Shown piece by piece: positions 26,101 through 38,100 of a DNA stretch of 64,000 bases (its first letter is position 1; every line of letters starts with the position of its first letter). The position numbers and the translations under genes were made by a program. The notes below the pieces were generated by a model. The model was not told where the DNA came from, did not search any database, and saw only the letters and a program-made list of their open reading frames with translations. This DNA comes from Pyrocephalus nanus (taxonomy: Eukaryota > Chordata > Aves > Passeriformes > Tyrannidae). The DNA lies in assembly GCA_038380795.1 (NCBI GenBank), contig CM076260.1, positions 6,216,033-6,280,032 of the forward strand. The letters are read 5' to 3'.

Positions 26101-29100
26101 AGGATGTAGATGTCTTGCATTCCCAATTTTTTTATGAATATGAAATTAAAAAGATAACTAATAAAGCTACTGTTTTTGAGTACTGAATCAAATCAACAAA
26201 TCAATATCCAAAGTTTTAGGATTTATCTGTTAGATCACAGGGTTAGACAGAGGTGGAGTGATATTATATTGACCACTAAGTGAACAATAATTCATACGAA
26301 GTTTATTCTGCTAAAGGACTCAATGCTGCTGTAGCACTAATAGGAAATTCATTAAGACCTCAACAGTGAGGCCTCAACACCTTTTTGATGAACAGTGAGT
26401 CCTGCTAATTGGCTTTGATTTGGTTAGTCCTATCAGTGTATGCTGATTAAAGTGATTAAAGTAATTAAAGTGTCTGCATATTTATTGCCCCAGGGGAGTG
26501 AAATCTGGCAGATACACTGATTCAACTGTAGGCACCACTACTGCGGAAAAACCAAAATTTCTGCCTTATGGGAATGGCCAACATTACTTTCTTTCCAATT
26601 TAGAATAGAAAGCTGAAATATCCAAACTCTTGTCAGAACTAAACATCAGAGATGGATTTAGTGATGCTGAATTTCAACCATGGAACATTCCCCACAGAGC
26701 TGACTGGAAGCTAGGTCTGCCCTGGTCCCTGCAGCATCTCATGGAGGTTGCCCTTCTTGTGTTTCAAGTGGATATGCTCTCCCACAGGCTGACCTCCTGA
26801 GCCAGATGACTTCTTCCTGAGACTCCAAAACCTTTGATCTTTGATAAATTGATGCATTTCAACACAGAGGATGATACTGGGTGGTGCAGCCTGCACCAGA
26901 AGGAAGTAGGGACAGAAGATGACTTAACTATTGCTGCTTTGAACATATTGGGATCACTGTCAAATACAGTGAAGACAAAACACCTTGTCTATTTATTTTT
27001 TTAAATTATGTCAAAACTGATATTTTCCTCTGTATGTAAAAATTTCCCATTTAAAAAAAAAAAAAAAAGGAAACAAACATTCTTAGCTAACAAAAACTGT
27101 TCCCTTTAGATGTCAGTGCTGATGAATTTGTGGCATCTGATTTAAGAAAGACAATGGGACCACCAATTTAACAGCTATGAATAGTAACTTTTTCCTTACC
27201 AGGTATCAGGTGCAGCCTTATATGTTCACTGTCAACTCCCTGTCGATTTTCAAACTTGCTGTTTTTAAACTTGCAATATGCTGTGAGCTCTTTCTCTTTG
27301 CTACAGTCACTTCCTGTGTAACTGTACGTGTAGCACAACAAATTTCCTTTTTTCTCTTTCCCTGTATGGATGGATGAAGACAGGTTAACACAGATTTGGG
27401 GTCAATCAGCTGAAAACAGTAGAAAGCTTCAGCAAAACTTTCTTTTCTGTGGGTCCTAAAAAAAAAATTCCTTTGTGAAAGAGCTCCCTCTCTGTACACT
27501 AATCTCTGTCTCTAACTCCCCACTGTATAAATGAAAGCTGCTGCATGATCAATATATTTTCTCTTACTGGTACATGAGCAAATCCTTCCCAAACCCTTTT
27601 AACTCTTCAGGAACCAAAATTTGCTTTAGAAATCATTTTGGAAAATATTCTTCCTGCCTCTACCACAGGTGTTTCATTTAGGCTGGGATACTTTTTGGCT
27701 GTTCTTATGGTTCTTTTGAACTGAGTATCTGTACCACGCTCCCATTGCTTTTCAATACCTGTGACTGAGGGTACCTGGCTGCAGTCTCTTCCAAGAAGAT
27801 CTAGGGATTTTTCTTAGCTACCAAAGGACTCCCCAGCCTCTACCTGCTTTACTCTTCAGCCTGTTGTTTTTGCACTCCTGAATGTTGTTTTCTGCTTTTT
27901 GAAAATTAACTGTTTTGTAACTCACTTGCAAACTTCTAGTATATAAAACCCAACTCATTGAAAAACTTATGTATTTATATATATAAATGTATGTATGTAT
28001 ATATTTATGTATATAAAAATACATCAGTGAAGCTGCAGAATTGCCCTAAATTTTAAGATGTAGAAACTTGGGCTTTTGTACTGTTAAAGACATGTTACCA
28101 ATATCCTCAAAGAAAATAGAACAGTTCTTTGAATTGCATTCTTAATAGATTAGTCTACATTTTTTGTGAATTAGTAGATTTTCTAAAGTAACATGTTTTC
28201 AATACTCCATTCAAAAAAGTGGCAGAGTGAAAGACAAAAGCAAATAAATGGACTTCAGCAATTTCTAATTTGAACAAGGGTAAGAATGCCCACTTCTCCC
28301 TGCCTGGCAAGTCAAACCAAACACTGAGTTTACCCAGAGTGTATTTATCACTACAGTGGCTTCAGTTGCTCTTCTATTAATCCCAGCCACGTTCCTCAGG
28401 CATGCTAACCATCTTAAAAAAATTCAATTTCCCTTTTTTTTAAACTCTTAGGAGTACTTGTGGGTTGTCATAAAAGCAGTAAGTATGAATTGTTTGCACA
28501 GACCTAACTGAAAACAAAAAATCCAGAGAATGGGTTATGACATATAGCGAAACTAATGATTCTGCAAGTTTATTGCATCTTACCAGCTGGAAATCCATTT
28601 TGTCCAATCACAAATGTAACAGAGAAATCTTCCGTGGTGTTTGCACTTATGCAGCACTCGAGGGCTTGTGGCTTTCCGCAAGGTATCGACGCTGCAATGG
28701 GGTCTATCAGGATGTTCTGCTTCAGGGGCAAGGAAATAACCTCGATTGTCATATTGGCAGAGCTCTCCAAGTTTTGCTGGGAGATTGTGCAGATGTGGGT
28801 GCCTAAAAGAAGTGATACAAAGAAAACATGTTTCAGTCGACAGAAGTGCTCCTCAGGTTTTGCATGGTGATGAGCCCTAATGCTAAACAAGTCCAGCACT
28901 GTTGGCAGCATCACGCCCTGCTGTCTTCCAACACTTATAGTTTTAATTGTGGGGTTTTTATTTACTGTGGCCTCCACACTGATTTGCAGGGCTAGGGATG
29001 CTGCAAGTGATCTGGCACAGAGATTTCATTGCCTTTGTAGCCAATAACAGCATATTCACTCACCGCTCCAGTCCTGTGTGGCAGACCTCACTGTGAGCAC

Positions 29101-32100
29101 AGATGTGGCTGGAAATTTGCTATTTTTGATGCACGTATCACAGGCTACTGTTTTTGTGTCACTTCCAGACTGGATTTTCCAACTGATACTGTCATAACTG
29201 CTCGCATCACTTTTGCACGTTAGATTGAACGGATATCCCTCAGGAACTGGTGAGTTTGTACTTGAAGATATTGTTACATGGGCTGACAAAACAACACAAG
29301 ACAAAAGTCACATTACTGAGAGTCACTTTTAACCATTTTCTTGCAAATGCCGTGTGCCACAGAGGCCACCCACATGTTAAAGAGCTGCTGGTCTGTCATA
29401 GCCACCCGACTCTCACCTTTCCAGTGGTAAATCACTCTGACGGTTTGACTGGCCCTGGCTCCATGTTGAGTCTGCAGCTCACACGTGTATGTTGTCACTG
29501 TACCTGACTTTTCAGGTGGGCACAGTGACTCCTCGATTTTGAGCTTGTATTCAGTGCAGTTTCCACCCAAACTGGAGACTCCTAGAGAGAAACAAACATC
29601 CCTTGAAGGGTTATAGATGTCCAAAACCACCTCTGGAAATTAGAAGCAAGCACTCTAGGTAAAGAAACCCTTATGGGATTGTATGTAATTGACAGCACGG
29701 CACTTTTAACTCCTCATTGCTGAACTTCATTCACATCTTTTATTCTGGCAACACTCAAATTGGTTTTCCAAGTGCCTGAAGACAAATCTCAGCACAGAGC
29801 TGGGCACCTACTGCCAAAACCAGTCAGAGAGCAACAGCATTGCTTGGAAATCCCAGGGTAAGACAAAACAAAGGGCATAAACTCATTATCTGTGATATTA
29901 AGGATGAGTAAAGGTAAGTAAACCAGGAGTAAATACTGCAGATGTTAATGCCATCTAATTTTGAAATAAAAATTTGTAGGTACTTGACAGTCATTGGACT
30001 TTAAATCTGAAGAGTGATGGTTTAGCTGGAAGCAGTAAAGCTGTCCTGTGCTGCAGCTGACAGTGCATCTGGCACGAAAGCACAGCAGAGTTCCTGAGGG
30101 AAAGCCTGGACCAGGGAATTAAGAGCAAAACAGCTCATTGCAGAAGGCCAGGATCCCCTCCTCCCTCTCTGCAAGCACTGCTGTACAGCAGTACCTGTTC
30201 TCTGTGGAAATGACTGTGTGCATGAGCTTTGAAGGTTTTATCTGATTTTGCTGTCCTGCTTTCTGCTAAATTTCATTTATAGCAAAAAGTTAACAATAAA
30301 CAATTTATACACATAAAATATTGAGAGGGCAATGGACCGTTTAGGATGATGGTTCAATAGACATTTATGAGCATTTCTGTTGATGTCATTTTGTAACTCT
30401 TTGTAGCACATTTACCTGGTCCTTTATTAACTCTTAATATTAGAAGCAAAGCCTTATGGAATGCCACTGACACAACTGGTATGTGCTGAATCACAGCTAC
30501 AGCTGGAGAGGGAAACTGTGCTCTCAATATTTAGCTGTGCTGCAGCTGTTTCAAAGCACCTGCCTCTCTTGGTTGCTAAATCGTGGTATGTGGTACACAG
30601 AAGCTCTTTGTACCCCACAGGTGATTCTGGAGATAGCAGTAGAGACTGATGCGCCCATCCTTGCTTCCAAAATTAGACAATGCAGAAATAAGCTTTTTAG
30701 AAGCAGTTGGTGTGATGTTGGTCCAGGCAGCTGTGTCCATCCAGGATGTCACAGTTTAAGGCATCAATGTCTGCACAGTGTGTGGAGATGCCCAGAGCCC
30801 CACTGGCACCTGCACAGCACATATGGAGTCTGTACTTCCCCCTGCCAGATGTTTGGAGCATACCCTGTATTTATCCTAGGACTCTGTGGTAGGCAGTTAG
30901 AAGGAGATCTTTAAACCACAAACAAACCTAGCAGGTAAAATACAGCCTTTTTTTAATCTTACCTGTAATATTGATTGTTCCATTTACTTTCCAGGAAGCA
31001 TTAAGTGATGGTAAGTGTCTGTCAATGCAACAGGACAGCTGAGGGCTGTTCTTCTGCGTTTCAGGACTGTTACATATAACTTCCATCTCCTTTACATTTG
31101 GAGTAATATGTAGTGGAGAGACAAATATTGTTTCTGTGGCCTTCAATCTGTAAGACTGACTGGCATTTGTGAAAGTGCATTTATAGGAACCTGTAAAGCA
31201 TAGACAGTGTCTTAGCATTGAGAATAGTTATTTTGGGTTTGCATATATTTGGAATTAGGATCTGCCTCCATATCTAGTTTTCACATCTCCCTGCTCTGCA
31301 GTGGCTTTGCGACTTGCTGATCAACATGTACCCTCAGGTCACCTGCAGGGTGTTTTCTGCAGACTTCTGATGCCAAATACATCCAGATTAAGAGGGGTAA
31401 TGTTGAGGGTTACTTGAAAAGAGACCAGTGTTCTGGGACTGAAATAGTTAAAATCTTGTGGACTTGGTGCTTTTGGGACCTGTATATTGCCCAGAGTCCT
31501 TCTGGCATCAATATGTCATGGAAAGAATGTAGATTGTGCAAAAGTTTCCTGCACAAAAGGGGCAAGAGATTAAGTGCCCAGGGTGGACTCCACTAGAACT
31601 GGCCTTGGAAAGTAGGCTCTTAGGCTGCTCAGAAGGTACTGCCAAAGAGAGCAGAGTATTTATCACAGAACGCCCTGAGCAGAAGAGACCCATCAGGATC
31701 ACTGAGTCCAGCTCCTGGCCCTGAGCAGGACCATCCCCAGGAATCACACCATGTGCCTGAGAGTGTTGCCCAAACGCTTCTTGAACTCTGTCAAGTTTGG
31801 TGTTGTGAGCACTTCCCTGGGGAGCCTGTTCCAGTGCTCAACCACCCTCTGGGTGAAGAATCTTTTCCTGATATCCAACCTAAAACTCCCCTGATTCAGC
31901 TTCATCACTTTTCCTGCAGTGCTGCCACTGGTCCTGAGAGTGAAGAGATTGATACCCGTCCCTCCGCTTCCTGTCACCAGGAAGTTGTAATTGCAATGAG
32001 GTCTCCCCTCAGTCTCCTCTTCTCCAGCTGAACAGACCAAGTGCCCTCAGCTGCTCCTCACACAGCTTCCCCTCAAAGCCCTTCACCATCTTCATTGCCC

Positions 32101-35100
32101 TCCTTTGGACCCTCTCTAATGGCTTAATATCTTCCTTATATTGTGGTGCCCAGAACTGCCAAAACAACTAGAGGTTACATCTGCTGTTTTAATGATATAA
32201 AACCATACCAGAATCCTCCATCGTAACATTGGTGATTTTAAGAATCGACCTTCTGGTTCCTACAATTGTCTCTATCGAATGCCGGAAGCTGGTTGAGATG
32301 ATCTGATCAAAGTGATACCAGGTTGCACTGTGAAACGTTGAATTTATCTCACAAGTCAGTGTTACTGTATCCCCTTCAAAAATGTTCAAGGGTTCTGCTT
32401 TGAAGTTTACCCGATCTGGGGAAACAGAGAGAAACATTCTGCATTACTGTAATTTCATCTCACGACTATGTGGTGTCTTTTAGCTTATGGGGTTCCCAGG
32501 TGCTTCACAACTACTATGGCCCAGCAACAGTTGCAGAGTACTACTTCTGATACAAGCCATGAGATTTTCCCTCTAATCTATTCTTTTACTGTCTTTTTCA
32601 GCCAAAGATCCCAGCAGGTTTTATGCAGAGAGCTAGAAATATCACCACCACTGCTTTCTAAGTAGATAAATCGGGAGGAGAAGCAACCAGGTTGAAGTAA
32701 TCCTCTGAGACAGACATTCCAGCACTCTGAGACTACAGCACCTCTGGAGCGCTTGATAAGGCAACTGAATTGGAACACACTGTCCAGCAGCAGCATGGAA
32801 AATGTGCCAAGGAAGCCAAGGGGAATGTGTTCTCATGCAAACTGCAAGAGGTTTTCATTTTGCTCTAAGGAAGTGCTGGCAGCCTGACATGCTAAGAGCT
32901 GTCTCAGTTCTGCAGGTGAGCTTAGGGGTGGTCAATCTCTCTCCCTTTCAGAGAGACTGCATCAGGGATCATCAAATAGTTCAGGATGGAAAAGACCTCT
33001 ATTATCAAGTCCAGTGGAATAGCTGGAAGGCTTTGGTTTTTCATGGAAGGTACTGCATGCATGGTCCTCTCATGAAAGTCCTAAGTTTTGATGACAAAGG
33101 ATAAAGAGAAACAGCCAGAGAAATAAATAGTTTTGAAGGCCGTGTACCAAATAATCAACAGTATAAGGAAGCTACATGATTAAGGCTAAAAATACTAAAG
33201 TAGAAGTTGAAGGAAAGTACTGAGAGAGCTTTAACTTACAGGGCACTTCTGTTGTGAAGGTAGATGGTTTGGGCTGGTAGAATGGTTCTAGAACTTGTAG
33301 TACAGCTTTGTTGGATTTATCAATCTGATTGGCACTTGCTGGTCCTGCTTTTACTTCATATTTCACAAAAACACTTCCAGGACTAAACAGATATAGGAAT
33401 GAGAAAAGCATCAGAATTAAATATCCTTGTCTATTAGTGGTTTTCTATTTGTGGTGACCCATCTTGTATGGCTGAGAAGGCTTAACTGGGCTCACCTGTG
33501 AAGGCTCCTGTTGGGACTCAAGACTTGCTCTGATATATGAGAAGGTTGTGCTACAGCTTTTTCCTAAGAATAAACACCTTTATGTGACATCTTTCTCGTC
33601 TGGTGTTTATTTCTAGTAAACATCCCTTAGGAAACCTAAAATACAGCTGCATTTAAATATCTGTGGACACAAGTAATATCTCTTTTATCCAGTGTTGCAT
33701 CCAGAGTCAATGTACTAATTCATCTTCCTCATGACCTAGGAAATGATGTGAGGATTACTCGCATCCTTTTCCCCTTTTGGGTGGAACTCAGTTTTTCCCA
33801 TAAAAGGCTTTGAACCAGATGAAGAATGATTATGTTTCTTGGACTTCTGCATAGTGACGAATTTTACCCTATTTCCGTGCTCATAGCTGGGCTTTCCTTT
33901 GCAGTATTTATACTGTTATTCAGTCTGTGTATAGTGGGAGTGGGTTCCAGCCAGAGTGAATGCAGCCTTTGCTAACTTGTGTCTCCTTGAGACAGAAAGA
34001 TTTCTGGACAGAAAGATTATGTCTTCAGGAAAAAAATGAAACCATTTACTTACCTGAAACCAGTTACTGTTGCCGATACAAAGCCTGGTAAACACCTGTA
34101 GCTTGCATTAAACTGTAAACAAAGACATATGACATGAGGTAAGTGCTCTGTGTATTACTCCAGTGTGCTTAAAATAGGAAACCCTCCATTCAAGACTGAT
34201 GTGAGTATGGACATGTAGCACATCTCATAGAATGGGCCTGGTGCTCTCACCACTGTCACGGGGTAAATATCTGTTGATGGATTCATTCCATGTGTGTTCC
34301 CATGGATTTAAGCTCAGACAAATATTGTGGGGTTTTTTTTCATGCTTTAGATAGAAAAGATCCCTGAATACTTCCTGGTTGGCCAGTGCATTAAAACCAA
34401 TGGGAATACTGTTATTCCTTTCAATGCAGTCATCTTTGGCCCACCTTGTATCTCCCACTGCTGCGTATTTCCCAGCTCCCCACACAGACAGTGACAAGCC
34501 ACCCTATATTCCAGACACCCATACACAATATTAGGGTAAGCACCATATTTCTTAGAGGGCTCTCTACCTTCAGAGATTAAAAACTAAAGTCCTTACCGCT
34601 TTTTCAAGGTCAGCTTTGTATTTTTGGTATAATATAGAGGAAGAATCCCTGAGATCATCCAGAAAGTCTATGTCGAGTCTGACTGACATATACATTACAA
34701 TGGGCTCTCCCATACCACATGAGTCTGTAAGGAAAGACAGTAAAATAAAGTTAAAATAATAAAAGCAATGCTCACAAAGTGATTTCTTAGCTTTTTCTTC
34801 TAACTTAATAATCTTAGGATCATATAATGATTTGGATTGGAAAGGACCTTTCAAGATCATCCCGCCAGCCTGGCCTTGAACACTTCAAGGGATGGGGCAT
34901 CCACAATTTTTCAGGGCAACCTGCTCCAGTGTCTCATCACTCTGATCTTAAAAATTTTCTTCCTAAATTTAATCTAAATCTACCCTCTTTCAGTTTAAAA
35001 TAATGACAACTTGCCAAGATTCATCTGTATAATAAGAAAGTTGTGATTCTTCTAATTTTCTATATCTAATTTAGGTGCTTGCCATCTGCTAGATACCTAG

Positions 35101-38100
35101 ACTCCCTTTCCAGTTGATGCAAAGCTGTAGACATCTTTAGAAGATGAAACATCCAGAAGATGATAGCTTTACTGCAATGGTTGAATTCCTACATTGCTCT
35201 AGATTTGAGGATGGATCCATTATATGGATGAATAACTTTGATCAGAGACTTAACTTTCAAATAATGTAAGGTACACAGGATGAATCTCCACCTATGTTTC
35301 CCTGAAATGAATGGAAAAATCCCCAGTGCTTTGAGAGGGTAATATTCTAGGTGGAGACTCATCAGTGAGCACAAAATTATATAAAATGCTTAGAGAGATA
35401 CTGTAATTTTCTACGCTGGGTTCATTTAAGGACATGTCCATACCACCTGCGAAGGAGCTCTGGATTCAGGGGCCTGGACTTCTAAAGGGTGTGTGCAACC
35501 TCTACATGAAACAAGTATTACCTCTAGTCCTGGAAATAGTATGGCAATATGGATATGGAACTGCCTGGTGATAAAAGCATTCCCTCTAAGCAGAGTTGAT
35601 TGGAATGGGCATGCTGATAGTACTGGACTGCTTCCAGATCTAGTGCTGCCTCTGGGTATCTCTGCATGCTGCTCCATCACAAATAAGAAGCAGAGCCTCA
35701 TGGGTGTTTGTCTTGGATAGCTGAAACAACAGGTAGTGCTCCACCCCAGTGTTTGTTGTCAGGCCTAAGTGTCCATCCGTTTGTCACCAGTCATCAGTCA
35801 GGTTCCTAAAAACTCCTGGGCACTTTGTCATGGGAGTCATGAAATAAAACCAAAGACATGTGCTGGGCTTTTTAGTTCCTTCTCTTCTCTTGAGCACTAT
35901 GGCACACTTTGGTCACATTTGTGAAAATCTGATGAGATGAAACTTTCTTTGCTCAGCAAAAGCAGAAAGTCACAAAGAGGCATGTGAGTGACTCCAGGAG
36001 CTGGGGCTCCAAATGGCACTAAATATCTGCAAGTAACTTGGGCCAAGGTGGGCCTCTATCACAAGAAGAGTTCTAGACCATCTCTACAGAATTTCCTCAT
36101 TCACAGACAATGTGGTGATCAGCTGAGTCCTGACATGCTGCTTTATCCCACCTTTTGGCACTATTCTGACTTCTAACCAGTATATGAGTTGTACAGTGAG
36201 GGAGTTCAGCTCTGTGTCCCCTTACCTTCAGTCTGGGGCTCACAGTAAGGCCCATAGAAAGGCATTTTCTGCACGTAGCCACAAGGCAGGGCAGGTTCCA
36301 GGCTGAGAGAAGGGCAGGGTATTATGTCACTGCACACCCTGCTCGGCCAGGCATATCCCTCTTCACAGGAACAACAGCTGCTCTTCTCACCACTGGGGAG
36401 ACAGACTGTCAGACAGACAGACAGACAGAGAAATACCATGAGAATGGTGATAAGTATTTACTTTCCTGTTTCTTCATGATGATGGTCCCAATTAAATGTT
36501 GCCCTTCCTGGGAGTTCACTTGAATGATGCAAACAGGATGACCAGAAGACTTGCAAATCTTACTCTATCAGTTTGCAAATCACTAAACAGAAATGGGAAC
36601 CACACTGATACAGTGACAAGCCTGATCAATTACTTTTAAGTAACTGAATGGAAATGTGAAGCCTGATCCTAAAAATGTGCCTGGCATACTGGCCAGGGTC
36701 CTGTGATACTTTTCAGACTGGATATTTCTATGTTATTTGGGGGAAAAGCAAATATATCAGCTTTTAAAGATTGTAAGAGCAGGGTCATTCAGAGTCCAGG
36801 CTGTTGTGTTGTTCTGACTATGTCCTGACAGATGCTTTGTGACAGCAGGTAACATTATCACAAAGTTCTTTAAAGCACTAAAAAAAAGAAACCAACCAAC
36901 AAAAAAAAAAAAACCAACTTGACTGCAACTTTTTCTGCTCCTAATATGACATTTACAAAGTAGGATATTAACAAAATTATTTTTACACATTGCATGTGAC
37001 CCAGAAGGCCTTTAAAAGATCCATTTGCATGCTGTTTTGGGAACAGCTAAACACTTCCTTTCACTGCTTTATGGGCCAGCGATAAGGAGGTACCCAATCT
37101 CCTCTACTGTTGTAAATGCTTGGTGCGTTTGCACCAAGTTACTCAGATATGATGTTGCACAACCCCAGTTTATGTAATAAGACCTGCCTGATATCATGCC
37201 CTGTAAGAATAAGTTAAGTGAGTTATACAGGAAAAGACTGCCTCTCATGCAGCCTGTCTCTGTCAGGGTCAGGGTACAGCCTCTTACAGCGATTTACGTC
37301 CCAAATACAGGAGGAGGGAAGTAAACAGTCTGATAACTGCTGTCCCAGCTTCCTGAAACTTGAAAGTAACTCAGACTGCTTGTTAGCCAAACTGGAGCAG
37401 GATCCTTTGGCTCAGGCTTCCTCCGGCTTTATCCCTTCCTTAGGAAAAGAAAAGCAGTCAGAGCTACTCCTAATGCCAACATTATCTAAAGAGCAGTGGT
37501 AAGACACAGACAACAAAACATGCTGTTGTGTGCTAGAGCTTCAGTCTTGCTGGGTCTTTCAGCAGGCAGCAGAGATGGTTCAGTTTTGCTGATTTTCTGA
37601 GTGGGCTGGGTGGTAGAATTGGGAGGCATCAAATACTGACAAAATAATGCATCATCCAGAATATTAAAATCAATAACCAACCCACCTGTTGTAATGTGGA
37701 TGCTTGAAACTGTCGTTTGTATATTTGAAATGTTTGTTGGAACTGTAAGATTTTTAAAATACTCTTTGATTGGCTGCAGGTAAGATGAATCTGTAAGGCT
37801 TACTTCAATGTCAACTGTGTACTCTGGAAGGGGAACGTCAAAAATATACTCTGAAAGAGAAATAGAATGACACTGCAAAGCTGTGTTTAAAGGTAAATCA
37901 CAAATTGATTTAGCATTTGGGCTCTTTGTTGCTATTTAATGGTAACTTTGGTGGCATTCTGCTTAGGGAATTTTCTTGCTTCCCCCTCAGCAGACACTGC
38001 CTCTGTTTTATCTGCTGCTTGTCAGAGAAAAGCCAGATTTCTTTGGTCTCAGAGCAATAGGAAAAGGATGTAAGTGGCATAATATATACAGAGAAAAACT

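Noticed and set aside
27218..27499. 93-codon - strand open frame
   Set aside because: Wrong frame: the true ADGRF5 exon 27361-27200 uses another frame that aligns with the human protein and fits the splice phases.
27818..28024. Tyr/Ile-rich open frame
   Set aside because: It is a translation of the TATA/TATG microsatellite.
30483..30914. 143-codon + strand open frame
   Set aside because: Intronic in ADGRF5, no recognisable domain, no splice or start context.
31744..32040. 98-codon - strand open frame
   Set aside because: It is CR1 sequence within an ADGRF5 intron, not an exon of the receptor.
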